DNA of 64,000 nucleotides from Anniella stebbinsi (Eukaryota; Chordata; Lepidosauria; Squamata; Anniellidae), in the NCBI GenBank assembly GCA_029215795.1, contig JARDYH010000003.1, forward strand, positions 264,277,562 through 264,341,561. The letters are read 5' to 3'. Numbering within the stretch: position 1 is the stretch's first letter; each line of letters begins with the position of its first letter. Position numbers and translations under genes: made by a program. Positions 1 to 10,258 of the stretch are shown in pieces. A model generated the notes under the pieces. That model saw only the letters and a program-made list of their open reading frames with translations, searched no databases and was not told the DNA's origin.

Positions 1-94
1 CCTGACAGACAACACAATAACCAACAATTGACTATTCAACTAATGGTTGACTACTTAAACCACCATTGACTATTGTGTAGTCTAAATGCAGCCA
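1..94. mobile_element. hAT-like MITE, right part
   Basis: The interval ends in a terminus whose reverse complement begins GGCTGCATTTAGAC and continues into ACAATAGTCAATGG. The same outer sequence opens the element at 36531-36758. The left end lies outside the window. Short inverted TTGACTATT blocks recur inside. No coding capacity. Assignment to hAT is an inference from the family resemblance only. Confidence 0.55.
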
Positions 95-96
95 TT

Positions 97-212
97 CCCT
101 ACACTGATTGGCAGCAACTCAACCCTACAGGTGATATGGGAGATTGAACCAGAGACAGTTTGTATGCAGAGGGTGTGGTCTACCACTGAACTACAATCCT
201 TCCCTTAAATCA
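97..212 (-). repeat. tRNA-derived SINE fragment
   Basis: On the minus strand the fragment has the layout of a tRNA-like SINE head: a GTAGTTCAGTGGTAGA-type A-box region, then the B-box-like GGTTCAATCTCC, then a non-tRNA body with CTGCCAATCAGTGTAG. The related copy at 10060-10260 supports the family. It is a diverged pseudo-tRNA repeat, not a tRNA gene. Confidence 0.6.
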
Positions 213-244
213 GGGGTGCGGAACATAAGACCAGCTCACATGGG

Positions 245-330
245 GCCCTTTGTTTATTTGTTTATTTATTTATTTATTGCAGTTCTATACTGCCCAATAG
301 CTGAAGCTCTCTGGGCAGTTCACAATCCAA
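245..330 (-). mobile_element. L2-like LINE type A, 3' tail
   Basis: A (TTTA)n tract followed by the reverse complement of the type-A LINE 3' UTR (TATACTGCCCAATAGCTGAA, CTCTCTGGGCAGTT). The same block ends the long copies at 17225-17290 and 24585-24665. A 5'-truncated insertion with no coding sequence left. Confidence 0.75.
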
Positions 331-602
331 CCCTCTGGAGTTTCCGAGAGGTCCATGCCCATGTCCCTGGCCCTGCCCCCTTTCCAGCAAGTGTCAATCA
401 TTCAGTGATGTCCTAGTTTCTGTATCGTTTTCCCCACAATATAAAAGGTTGAAATGTCCCTCCCAAGTATTAGTTTCAATCAGTATGAGTTTTAAACTAA
501 AATATGCTGGTGTTCCACCACAGGAAGGTGGCCTAAGTACATCACCAAAATTGAATTAAGCCTTCAGGATGAAAGAGGTTCAAAACCCCTACTAAGATAT
601 GG

Positions 603-608
<6 letters not shown>
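331..608. other. No recognised feature
   Basis: Ordinary A+T-rich sequence. I see no open frame with family resemblance and no clear repeat. Confidence 0.4.

Positions 609-663
<55 letters not shown>
609..663. repeat. (GA)n microsatellite
   Basis: About 54 bases of alternating GA with one interruption near the end (GAGAAAGAGAGAG). Confidence 0.95.
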
Positions 664-879
664 GTCTGATGCTGCTGTTCTTCAGGACAGTTATAATACC
701 AAGGAAAGTATGCCTTGAAGATTATCTTTTATTTAATGCTTTGCCTACATAATGCCAGGAAGTATGCTAATGCTTCCTTCAGATATATAAAGTGCACATT
801 GAAATATGCAGGGGGGGTTTATTGCAAAAACCTCCATATTTCACACCAGGGAGATATACAGCTTCGGTAATATTATTTG

Positions 880-1200
880 ATGAAGACACTTTCCTGATAT
901 GCAATCTCGGGTGCTGATATTCATGTAATTGCAAATGTGCACCATTCATGGCTGAGAAAGTAGCCTTGTCTGTAATGGAGATTATTCTATGCGCGCAGCC
1001 CCCAAAGCTGTTCTCCAGTTTTCTTTTGCTGGATCATACCTTAGCGACAGCGGCAATATGGCGATTTTATTGTGTCGCTGATTTATAACGCCAATCTGAT
1101 CCCATCAGATATTGCATGTATAAATCTTTTCTTGCTGGGATGTCATGTTATATGGCAGCGCAGCTTAAAAGATGTGCGGGAAGCTATACATGCTTGAGGA
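880..1200. other. Candidate conserved non-coding island
   Basis: Non-repetitive, balanced-composition sequence lying between repeats. It holds runs such as ATTTATAACGCCAATCTGAT and homeodomain-like TAAT cores, contains no simple repeat, and matches nothing else in the window. The texture resembles vertebrate conserved non-coding elements, but conservation cannot be seen from one sequence. Confidence 0.3.
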
Positions 1201-1512
1201 ATGCATTGTGCACGTTCGTCTTCTCCTTGTAACCTTGGCATCCAGGAGGGATGAAAGATAGGCTGACCATATGAAAAGGAGGACAGGGCTCATGTAACTT
1301 TAACAGTTGTAGAGCAAAGGGAATTTCAGCCAGTGTCATTTGCATGCAATTAGTTCCTGGTGAAATTCCCTCTTCATCACCACAGTTAAAGTTGCAGGCA
1401 CTATACTAGAGTGACCATATACAAAAGAAGGCAGGGCCCCTGCAACTTTAACTGTTGTGATGACGAGGGAATTTCACCAGGAACTAATTGCATACACATG
1501 ACACTGGCTGAA

Positions 1513-2380
1513 GACGGAGGTGCTTGCTGTCAAAGGCCACAACCTGGGTTTGGAGGTGTGTCAACCAGTTCTGGATGGGGTTACACCCCCCCTGAAAGAC
1601 TGTGTTCACAGCTTGGGGGTGCTCCTGGATCCGTCGCTCCAAATGACAGCCTAGATAGATGCGACGGCCAGGAGTGCCTACTATCAGCTTCGGCTGATAC
1701 GCCAGCTGCGCCCCTTCCTAGAGTTGGAAGACCTAAAGATGGTAGTGCACTCACTGGTAACTTTGAGGCTCGACTTCTGCAATGCGCTGTACATAGGGCT
1801 ACCTTTGTGCCTAGTCCGGAAACTTCAATTAGTTCAAAATATGGCAGCCAGGTTGGTCACCGGTACACCTAGGGGTGACCACATAACACCAATCTTAAAA
1901 TCACTCCACTGGCTGCCCATTAGTTTCCGGGCGACGTATAAAGTGTTGGTTATTACCTTTAAAGCCCTACATGGTTTGGGTCCAGGTTACCTGCGGGATC
2001 GCCTTCTCCCATATAATCCGCCCCGCACACTCAGGTCCTCTGGGAAGAATTTACTCCAGTCAGCCAGAACTAGGCTGACGAGTGTTACCCAGAGGACCTT
2101 CTCCTCTGCCGCTCCCAGGCTGTGGAATGACCTGCTGGAGGAGATTCGACAAATTAGCAGTCTTCTGGAATTTAAGAAAGCCGTGAAGACTGTTCTCTTC
2201 CGGCAGGCCTATCCAGTTTAATTTTAAGATGTTTTTAATAATGTATTTGTTTTTATCTGTTTTAACGGTTTATCTATTTTATTGTTTTATATTTATATTT
2301 GGTGTTGTTCCCCGCCTCGATCTGGATGGAGAGGCGGGCTAGAAATGAAATAAATAATAAAATAATAATAATAATAATAA
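1513..2380 (+). mobile_element. L2-like LINE type B, 5'-truncated
   Basis: A retrotransposon 3' part inserted into the second arm of the fold-back element. Positions 1724-2221 keep an open frame of 165 codons matching the reverse transcriptase C-terminal region of L2/CR1-group elements: LDFCNALYIGLP, LVQNMAARLVTGTPRG, LHWLPI, ALHGLGPGYL and RLWNDL in order. Upstream, 1600-1720 is homologous in another frame, so a frameshift separates the two. The 3' UTR ends in the family signature CCCCGCCTCGATC...GGCGGG, then (ATA)n. No catalytic YADD region is retained. Confidence 0.88.
1724..2221 (+). pseudogene. L2-type B RT C-terminal remnant
   Basis: 165-codon frame homologous to the thumb and C-terminal region of L2-like reverse transcriptases. 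The ALVTSRLDFCNALYIGLP block near residues 10-30 reads SLVTLRLDFCNALYIGLP here. LVQNMAARLVTGTPRG (about residues 36-51) and the terminal LLEFKKAVKTVLFRQAYPV segment follow. The polymerase palm is absent because of 5' truncation. The equivalent segment at 49960-50679 is longer and confirms the reading. Confidence 0.85.
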
Positions 2381-2419
2381 ATTCCCTTTTCTCTACAACT
2401 GTACAATTCTACAATTCAC

Positions 2420-2614
2420 TAGGGTGACCAGATAAAATCCAGGTCAGGGCTCATGTAACTTTAACAGTTGTAGAGCAAAGGGAATTTCAGCCAGTGTTAT
2501 TTGTATGCAATTAGTTCCTGGTGAAATTCCCTCTTCATCACAACAGTTAAAGTTGCAGGGGCCCTGCCTTCTTTCGTATATGGCCACTCTAGTATAGTGC
2601 CTGCAACTTTAACT
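2420..2614. mobile_element. Fold-back element, truncated
   Basis: Starts TAGGGTGACCAGATAAAATC and runs through the first arm and central loop (CTTCTTTCGTATATGGCCAC). It stops at CTGCAACTTTAACTG inside the second arm. The right half is missing, so no target duplication can be scored. Confidence 0.8.
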
Positions 2615-2619
2615 GGTAT

Positions 2620-4060
2620 TCCAACCACATATGGGGTCCTAAATTTGGAAAAGGCCAATCTGTTAGTGCTAATTCTGGCCAAGATCTTCCAAATTAACCT
2701 GGGAGCTTGCTTGAAACAAAATTAATTTGCAATTGTGTTTGTACCTTTTGTTCGAAGAAGCATAATATTGCACTGCCCCAAAACTTTACAAACCTAGCTC
2801 ATACAAACAATAAGGGAGTCCTTGTTGTGATTGGCAGTCACACAGATTGCACTATGCAATCTTGTGAACAACGTCCAGGCGTTGTTTTGCATCTTTTAGG
2901 ACATTGTAGCTAGGGGTGAGCCAACGCACCCTCGCTCACCTTGTCCTGTTGCCATTGCTGCATGTGACCTTCTTCTGCCTGCTGAAATCACACGCTTCCC
3001 CCTTGCCTCTGGAAATTGCACACTTCTCCCCGCTGTGTCAATGGGGGCTGCCATTAATGCAACAGGGGGAAGTGTGCAATTTCTGGAGGCTCTGGAAATC
3101 TTGCACTTCCCCCCGCTGCATTCATGGTGACCATAAAGCTAATGAACTTTTGGACATTGAAATCTTAGCTTGATGTCTTGGTATTTGTCTACAGTTGGAT
3201 TTTCACAGCAAATGTTTGCCAAAAAATAATTTTGCATCTGGATTCACATTCTGTATAACAGCCATAGTTGAGGAATGCAAATCTCATCTTTGGAGAGGTG
3301 GCGCTTTTCTAAATCGCTCCCCCTCCCCCTCCAAGAAACTACAGACAATATTTTCTGATTTTCATTAGTAATACTCCAAACGTTCCCCCCAAACCCAGGG
3401 CACACCGTTTGATTGCCTCACAAACGAGGTTACCGACGAAGGAGAAACAAATATTCATCCATCACCTCCCGAGAGAAGATGGGAAAAGCTGGTGTTCAGA
3501 TTCATTATGACAAAAGTTGATTGTTGAAATATGCTGAGATTTTATGAACTCATCTATCTCCTTCTCTCTGTCTCTCACAGTGTAATTTGAAAATCATCTT
3601 CTGTCCCCTGCAATCCACCAACTGATGTGGAATCACTTGGCAGATGACTTGAAAAGATTTCCAAGATGTACGCCATATTTAGGGATGCTTGAGGGATTTG
3701 ATCTATGCAAATTTTGACACAAACACTCCAGAATCCCACACCTTCCAGACAAGCAGTCTGGATAAGAACTTTCACTCTTCCCAAACATTCAGTTCTAGGC
3801 TCGAACCTCTCACACTAAAATACATTTTACAATGTGTATGTCAATATGTATTTAAATGTGAATGATTGCACTTTAAAAAAACAAACAAAAAAACCCAAAC
3901 ACCACACTTTACATTGCTACAGATTTAAAACAACAGAAACTGAAAGACTAAAATGCCTAGAAAAATAAGAAGGTCTTCAGCTGGTGCCCAAAAGAGCACT
4001 TTTAGATACCAGGCAGATGCACTTGCTTTTGTGAGTGTCCTATTCAATTTATTACAACAC
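2620..4060. other. No gene; partly unique DNA
   Basis: No recognisable frame. Within it, 3390-3560 is non-repetitive, with the texture of a conserved non-coding segment (CAAACGAGGTTACCGACGAA). At 2995-3130 there is a local repeat of 'CTGGAAATTGCACTTCCCCC'-like sequence in both orientations. The rest is featureless. Confidence 0.35.
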
Positions 4061-4068
4061 TCCTAAGG

Positions 4069-4387
4069 TAGGGTGACCAGATAAAATCCAGGTCAGGGCT
4101 CATGTAACTTTAACAGTTGTAGAGAAAAGGGAATTTCAGCCAGTGTAATTTGTATGCAATTAGTTCCTAGTGAAATCCCTTTTCATCACAACAGTTAAAG
4201 TTGCAGGGGCCCTGCCTTCTTTTGTATCTGGTCACTCTAGTATAGTGCATGTACCTTTAACTGCTGTGATGAAGAGGGAATTTCACCAGGAACTAATTGC
4301 ATACAAATGACACTGGCTGAAATTCCCTTTTCTCTACAACTGTTAAAGTTACATGAGCCCTGACCTGCATTTTATCTGGTCAGCCTA
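4069..4387 (+). mobile_element. Intact 319-bp fold-back element
   Basis: Terminal sequences TAGGGTGACC and GGTCAGCCTA are flanked by a perfect 8-bp direct repeat, TCCTAAGG, at 4061-4068 and 4388-4395. Almost the whole length is self-complementary, with arms of roughly 135 bp around a ~40-bp loop. The 8-bp duplication and short inverted termini fit a non-autonomous hAT-superfamily element. No coding sequence. It lies 12 bp from another copy at 4408. Confidence 0.92.
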
Positions 4388-4392
4388 TCCTA

Positions 4393-4970
4393 AGGCCTTA
4401 TCTACACTAGGGTGACCATATGAAAAGGAGGACAGGGCTCCTGTATCTTTAACAGTTGCAAAGGACAGGGAATTTCAGCAGGTGTTGTTTGTATGCATAT
4501 ATAACCTGGTGAAATTCCCTCTTCATCACAACAGTTAAAGCTGCAGGAACCCTGTCTCTTGACCATGTACAAAAGAGGGCAGGGCTTCTGCAGCTTTAAC
4601 TTTGTGATGAAGAGGGAATTTCACCAGGTGTTGCATATATACAAATGACATCTGCTGAAATTCCCTTTTCTATGAAACTGTTAAAGATATAGGAGCCCTG
4701 TCCTCCTTTCCATATGGTCAGCCTAATCTACACCAATCAGGATATTGCATTATGAAAGTGATATGAAAGCAGTATATAAAAGGCAAGAGTCACATTGCGG
4801 CTTTGAAGCAGTATTGAAGTGCACTGACAACTGTTGGGACCCATTGACACATACCATATACTGCTTTCATACTGCTATTTTCTGCTTGGTGTGGCTCTTG
4901 CCTTTTATATACCACGTACACACTGCTGTCATAGTGCAATATCCTGCTTGGTGTAGATTAGGCTTACACT
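4393..4970. mobile_element. Palindromic element, split by a fold-back copy
   Basis: Left end GGCCTTATCTACAC (4394-4407) resumes at 4726 as ATCTACACCAATCAGG after the nested copy at 4408-4725. The right end near 4967 is the inverted counterpart GCTTGGTGTAGATTAGGC. The body is an imperfect hairpin of about 245 bp: GGATATTGCATTATG pairs with CATAGTGCAATATCC, and TATATAAAAGGCAAGAG pairs with CTCTTGCCTTTTATATA. No open frame of note. The flanks share only about five of eight bases, so a target duplication is unproven. Confidence 0.75.
4408..4725. mobile_element. Intact fold-back element, nested
   Basis: Runs from TAGGGTGACC to GGTCAGCCTA with a perfect 8-bp target duplication, ATCTACAC, at 4400-4407 and 4726-4733. 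The duplicated bases belong to the outer palindromic element, so insertion order is certain: the outer element came first. It belongs to the subfamily carrying GGAGGACAGGGCTCCTG arms, rather than the AGATAAAATCCAGG arms seen at 4069. Confidence 0.93.
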
Positions 4971-6350
4971 ATATCACAGAGTTTCAATATAATTTGACGT
5001 CTTAGATTAAGGTAACATGAGATGCTGGATCATTAGAATTCTGCTTCACATGAGACTGATTCGTATCCCTACACATGAACTCAGCTCTGCTATGCCTTCT
5101 GGGATGTTGCAATGCATCTCAATGCATTGGTTTGGAATGTATGTCTACTCAGAAGTAAGCCCCAGTGCAACAGCTTTCAGCACAGCTCAGTTCTGAAGTA
5201 TAAAGGCATTTAAACTTTAAATACCTTGCAGGATGTTTAAAACTGAAGCATACAGCAGGGGTTTTAAAATTTAAAAGTCTTTAAATTGCTCTTATCTCCA
5301 ATTGCTGATCAGAGAAAAGAATGGGTTTTCCCTGATAACTGCAGAAAAAAAACTATTTTCAATTGTTGAGCTTTTTTACATGAGGCATTCATTGTGTGCT
5401 CATCATTCCCTATTCACGGTTCTTCACATGTTATTGAGACAATGTTGTGGCCCTCCAGTTTCGATTCAATGTCTAACTGGCACTTATGGCAAGTTTTTTT
5501 TTATTTTTAGCTCAGGGAAAATGTGGCATTTAATTATGAAAGCGAAATAAATCATAATTTCCTCTTGTGTATTTGCACTATTCTGCTATGCTGCAGTTCC
5601 ACCTAGAGGTTATATAGAGGAAAAGCAGGAAAGGAAACACTCCTCATGCAGTGCTCGGATCTCAATTCTGCGACAAAACCGAACGTAGATGCAGCGACTT
5701 AACCGCCAACTAACAGCATTGTGTAGAATAGCTCTTTCTGAGGTCCTCCTTTGTTCCCACAGCCCAACTGATCCACTAGGCTGTGGGGGAAAGTGGGTGG
5801 AGGATGCACAAGCTACAGCCATGGGTTGTACACTGCTGGTGTAGATCAAATGAACCTTCCTCCCTGCACAAGTAGGAAGTTCTTCCATGCACATGCTGCA
5901 GGGTGATACTTCCTTCTGATGGGTTGGCTCATGCACCTCATGGGATGCTGCTCATCAGGGAACTTTTGGGGGGAGGCTTGGTTGCTCCCACCGGCATGGC
6001 ATGTTGAAATGACCCCATGCACAGCCTGCAGATCTTTGGATTTGGGGTCTAGCTTTCAACAGATAACCCGATGTCCGAGCATGTCAGGCGGGAAAAAAAA
6101 GAAAGGGAGATTGAGTGCTCGGCTGGCAGAGAAAATATTAACAACTTTGTCTGTTGACAGGAATAAAATGTAACTTGTCACAGGGGCTGATATCCTGTAT
6201 TGATGGCCCTCTGTAAGATAGGCAGATGCTGCTGAGTCAGGTGCATAAATATTGATGGCATCACTGAGCATTTTTGAACTGCCGTGTGACTGTTGTTATA
6301 AAAAAAGAGGTAAACATCTTTAGGGCTAAGAAATCTGAATGCAGCTTTAG
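4971..6350. other. No recognised feature
   Basis: Mostly unique A+T-rich DNA. Short open frames at 5302-5550, 5610-5936 and 5919-6173 have no family motif and overlap one another on opposite strands. Confidence 0.4.
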
Positions 6351-6351
6351 C

Positions 6352-6720
6352 TAGAGATGTCCATCGCTGGGAAATCCAGCCCTTGTTGGGCTTGCCGAAT
6401 TTCTGCAGTGTCTGGGATGTAGCTGAGCTGAGCTATGGGTTTCTTCCTGAAATCTGAGATTTTTAAGGTTTTTTTAAAAAATGGAAACATCAATTTGTTC
6501 AATTTGCAGCTGCAAATTGAATAATTTGTGCAAATTTCAACTGTAATTGCAAATGACGCAAATCGCTAATTAAGCAATTCACAGCCCAAATTTGAGTGAA
6601 TTACGTGATTTATGGCTGCAATTTGTGCACACTGCAATTTATGTTACAACAACAACCACAACAACTGTAAAACACGAACTGGCCCGACTTAATACAGATC
6701 GCGTCAGGCCAACTCGTAGG
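6352..6720. repeat. AAATTTGC-rich dispersed repeat
   Basis: Arrays of CAATTTG, GCAAATT and AATTGC motifs in both orientations, ending near ACTGGCCCGACTTAA (6679-6693). The reverse-complement counterpart lies at 44795-45080 and carries TTGAGTCGGGCCAGTTTGC. The two are diverged copies of one family. Clustered short motifs near an end are typical of transposase-binding regions, but no termini or target duplication are defined. Confidence 0.5.
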
Positions 6721-6754
6721 AAAGCGAGCTGAAGTCCGAGGGAGGGGGAGAGAG

Positions 6755-7100
6755 TGTCATGACCCAGCCTGTTCCCCTTGGTGTGGAGGAAGGAGTTTCA
6801 GGCTATCAATCAGAATCAGATTCTGACGCTGAAGAAACAGGACCAGAAATGTCCCGGCTTACCCAGGAAGTGGGGGAGATGATTTCCCCCGGCTCTTTAC
6901 CCGACATGGAGGAATCTTCACCAGAGCTTATCATTAACTATTTGCAGTCTGTGGGAACTCAGGAATCCTCTATGAATAATCTAGAGCAGACTACTCACAC
7001 TTCCAATGGGGAGGGGACTTCAGTGCTGTCCAATCTCAGGGTCTGCTGTAGGTTCAAATGGGTGGAGCTAAAGGTAGGCGAGAGGCAGTCAGCTTGGCAG
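6755..7100 (+). mobile_element. Partial LTR, 5' part
   Basis: Starts TGTCATGACCCAGCCTG and is colinear with the first ~270 bp of the solo LTR at 33807-34345 (shared AAGGAGTTTCAGGCTATCA). The 3' half, with the polyadenylation signal, is missing. A 114-codon frame at 6759-7103 lies wholly inside the LTR; I treat it as fortuitous. Confidence 0.7.
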
Positions 7101-7590
7101 TGACAGGTAAGAAGGGTATGATGAAAAATTAATAGGCTTACAAGAAGAAGATGGATTTAAATCAGGAAGGACATTGAATTGGTGAGGTGTCAGTGGATAT
7201 GATGCTCCTTCAACAGTCTAATTCTTTGTATATGCCTAGAATTAATAGCTAATAACTATGCATATTTAGTAGGACGTATGTCCCACTGTATTGGATGAGA
7301 TTTAATCACAGGTGAGGATATTTTAGGCTGCTGTTGCAATGTTCTTACAATTGTTTTACTCGAAGCCACTTTGAGGGCTGTTTGGCAGAGATAAAAAAGG
7401 TGTTTAAACTAAAGCATAAATAAAATGGAAATTGAATTGATTAATTATCTGATTAACCAGTTAAAAGGTAGATGATTAATTAGCTAAACATACTGTAATT
7501 GGCTGACTACCTTAGATGATGTTGATGATAATCCATCAATCAGATGACTGAAGAGCAGGGAGTTTGCACTATAGAAATAGTGCAATAAAA
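7101..7590. other. No recognised feature
   Basis: A+T-rich DNA with short local repeats of GATTAATTA type around 7430-7500. Nothing assignable. Confidence 0.4.
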
Positions 7591-7593
7591 ACA

Positions 7594-7596
<3 letters not shown>

Positions 7597-7628
<32 letters not shown>

Positions 7629-7637
7629 TAATAATAC
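7597..7637. repeat. (AAT)n microsatellite
   Basis: About ten AAT units followed by imperfect AATATAATAAT. Confidence 0.9.
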
Positions 7638-7671
7638 CAGATACTTGCTAGAGGATGTATTCTATAATAGT

Positions 7672-7848
7672 AGGGTGACCCTATGGAAAGGAGGACAGGG
7701 CTCCTGTATCTTTAACGGTTGTCTAGAAAAGGGAATTTCAGCAGGTGCCATCTGTATGCCTGCAGCACCTGGTGAAATTCCCTCTTCATCACAACAATTA
7801 AAGCTGCAGGAGCCCTGCCCTCTTTTTTATCTGGTCACTCTAGTACAG
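7672..7848 (+). mobile_element. Half-length fold-back element
   Basis: Starts TAGGGTGACCCTATGG and ends at TCTGGTCACTCTAG. It is equivalent to one half (about 172 bp) of the full elements and is itself an imperfect hairpin: GGAGGACAGGGCTCCTG pairs with CAGGAGCCCTGCCCTC. It represents either an ancestral single unit or a truncation. No clear target duplication. Confidence 0.75.
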
Positions 7849-7884
7849 CAACCTGAGCTAGGAAAGGAGGAGGAGGAGGAGGAA

Positions 7885-8422
7885 AGGGCAAGTAAAATTA
7901 TCAAGGGACTACAGCATCTCTTCTATGAGAGAAGATTACAAAAGCAGGGATTGTTGATCTTGGAAACGGGACGCTAAGGGGAGACATGATAGAGGTGTAC
8001 AAAATCATGCGTGGTGTGGAGCATGTAGATAGGGAGACATTTTTCTCCCTCTCTCATAATACTAAAACCAATGGGGTCATCCCATGAAGCTGATTGGTGG
8101 GAGATTCAGGACAGATAAAATGAAATACTTCTTCATACAGCGCATGGATAAGCTGTGGAATTCACTACCACAAGGTGTTGTGATGGCCACCAATTTGAAT
8201 GGTTTTAAAAGGGGGTTGGATAAATTCCTGGAGGAGAAAGCTATCAATGGCTACTAGCCCTGATGGCTAGGTGCTACCTCCAGTATCAGAGCCAGTAATC
8301 CTGTATACACTAGTTTCTGGGAAATATGGGTGGGACGGTTGACAGCTGGTTGGCCGCTGTGTGAACAGAAAGCTTAACTAGATGGTCTGATGTGGCAGGG
8401 CTCTTCTAATGTTCTTATGCTC
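7885..8422 (+). mobile_element. CR1-like LINE 3' end (GTTCTTATG type)
   Basis: The 3' region of a CR1-group element. It carries the conserved AAGGGGAGACATGATAGAGG block (7976-7995), GGGGTTGGATAAATTCCTGG further on, and a terminus TGGTCTGATGTGGCAGGGCT...GTTCTTATG. The same terminus recurs at 9750-9834 and, inverted, at 11669, 28954 and 41519. No open reading frame survives. Confidence 0.85.
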
Positions 8423-8429
8423 TAGCACA

Positions 8430-9160
8430 ACATGCTTAGTTCAATCAGAATGCCTGGGTTGGATAGCAAGTACAGCTAAATCTCTCCCTTGCAGTCTCTA
8501 GTCTCTCTTTACCTTGCACTTCCTATTTACTCCCAAATGACGATCTGATACATTTCTGTGCATTGAATCTGCAACTGAATTAATTGCACAACATCCATCA
8601 GCGCCCCTCCCTGTGGACTTAATGATAATTGTCTTGAATTTGTCTCCCCGTAAGGACACTTCTCTGCGGCAGGAAATACACAGTTTTCACAGTGCAAGTG
8701 GGAAATCATAGATATCCATGGCACCACCAGCCTGAGACTGCCAGAAGCATTCACATTTTCAGCCTCTTGCCATGTTGTTGCTCCATAAGCAAAGAAAGCT
8801 GTTTGAAAAAGCTGGGAATTGTCTGATCTTGATGTTTGAGAGTTTGCAGGTGGAAGGGGAAGTGGGATCATTGTCTGCGTCTGTCACAAATCACAATGAA
8901 CTTCTGTTTTGAAATATTCCCTTTGAGAAAAGACTGGCCAGTGAGGAGTGTGCCAATTTCATTCAACAATGAGAGCCATTATTTGTATGGACAGAAAGGG
9001 TGTTGGCTTTCTGTGTATTAATGTGTCATCTTCTCACAGTAAGGCCTTCGAATCCTTTTTGCTGATGCAGACTCGACAGTTATACAGTGGTAGTGCTTTA
9101 TTCTCCTCCACGGATTTCTTTTTTCTCCTGTAGAAAAAAGCATTATCAGTTTGCGCTACA
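8430..9160. other. Unique DNA; possible conserved patch
   Basis: 8525-8665 is non-repetitive with AATTAATTGCACAACATCC and TTAATGATAATTGTCTTG runs, typical of vertebrate non-coding conserved DNA. Open frames of 114 and 61 codons on opposite strands here lack any family motif. Confidence 0.3.
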
Positions 9161-9164
9161 TAAA

Positions 9165-9190
9165 GTGTGTGTGTGTGTGTGTGTGTGTGT
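9165..9190. repeat. (GT)n microsatellite
   Basis: Thirteen uninterrupted GT units. Confidence 0.95.
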
Positions 9191-9726
9191 TTTACAACAA
9201 CAACGATGGTCCACAGGATCTGACAAAGCTAGATAAGGTCTACAAAAAGAATCAACCTATCACCGTGCAGATATTTTCCCCCTCGTTATTTATTTTCTTA
9301 ACGTTGATGGTTCCATGTACTTGCAGGAAGAAATGTCTCAGAAGATAGGCAGTCAGGTGAAGAACATTTCAGGTTCCAGTTGGACTGTGCCTCCCTTCCT
9401 CCCATGGGGCTTTCTATCCCAAACTGCCCTGTGGGATGGGCTAGGAGTTGTCATATTTAATATCATTTTGTAATGGCTTTTTATTATGGCATTGCTGCTT
9501 TACTTACAAACTGCCCAAACAGAAGTTTATCCTGAAAGGTGGGATAGAAATAATTGTAATCAATAAATAAAGTTTGATGTTTCAAAGAGATGCTTGTCCT
9601 GGTGGCTTGTGTGCCTTTGTTGGAATATGTGCAGGACCTTAAGAAGACATGAGTGGGACAAAATGTTGTGCAGCTCCCATTTTCTCCATGTTTCCCCATC
9701 TTCTTCCTAGATTTTCCTTCTCCTGC

Positions 9727-9834
9727 TTGTGGGTTCCTCATGTCCTGCTTGTTGGCCACTGTGTGAACAGAACTCTGGACTAGATGGACCCTTGGTCTGA
9801 TCCAGCATGGCTCTTCTCATGTTCTTAGGCTCTT
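9727..9834 (+). mobile_element. CR1-like LINE 3' terminus
   Basis: Carries TTGGCCACTGTGTGAACAG, GGACTAGATGGACCCTTGG and TCCAGCATGGCTCTTCTC, then ATGTTCTTAGG: the canonical 3' end shared with 8350-8422. A short 5'-truncated insertion. Confidence 0.85.
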
Positions 9835-10059
9835 TTGTTCTCCTCCTCCAAGATGCAGAACAACTGTTTTCTCCTTAATTGATTTGGAATGTGGCTCATG
9901 ATGTGAACAGGTGGTTTGACTGGTCAACCTCTTCACTTTCACATTCATACTGAGCTCTTCTTTCCCTCTGTTCTCCACATGAGTGCATGTATCTGTCATT
10001 TTGCCTATGGTTCAGAGGTTCCTCCCATACTCTAATGCTATGTAGGAACTCTGGAAACT

Positions 10060-10097
10060 GTTTTAAACTGAGTCAGACCATTGGTCTATCTAGCCCT

Positions 10098-10128
<31 letters not shown>

Positions 10129-10258
10129 TTGCATTTCTATACCCAATAGTTGCTCTCCAGAGATCTAGGTAGGCATTTTTCTTCTACCTGAAGATGCCAG
10201 GGATTGAACCTAGGGCCTTCTGCATGCAAAGCATGTAGTTCATTACTGAATCTCTTCA
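10060..10258 (-). repeat. tRNA-derived SINE with inserted LINE tail
   Basis: The minus strand reads a tRNA-like head (TTTGCATGCAGAAGGCCC, GGTTCAATCCCTGGCATC), a linker, and the tail GACCAATGGTCTGACTCAG. The middle (10097-10150) is replaced by a (TTTA)n tract plus TTGCATTTCTATACCCAATA, the extreme 3' end of a type-A L2-like LINE. Confidence 0.75.
10097..10150 (-). mobile_element. L2-like LINE type A, 3' stub
   Basis: (TTTA)n followed by about 20 bp of the type-A 3' UTR. An extremely short 5'-truncated insertion within the SINE. Confidence 0.65.

Larger units (their letters stand above)
1259..2398 (-). mobile_element. Fold-back element, split by a LINE
   Basis: Begins TAGGCTGACC, with arms matching the intact elements at 4069 and 62231. 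The central loop (about 1380-1425) is the reverse complement of the loop at 62231, so this copy lies in the opposite orientation. The second arm is interrupted after GCTGAA (1512) by an L2-like LINE and resumes as ATTCCCTTTTCTC at 2381. The right terminus is lost. Confidence 0.8.

Noticed and set aside
97..212. A tRNA gene on the minus strand
   Set aside because: A- and B-box-like sequences are present, but the cloverleaf is degenerate and joined to a SINE body.
6759..7103. 114-codon acidic frame
   Set aside because: Lies inside an LTR; the homologous LTR at 33807 breaks the frame, so it is not conserved as protein.
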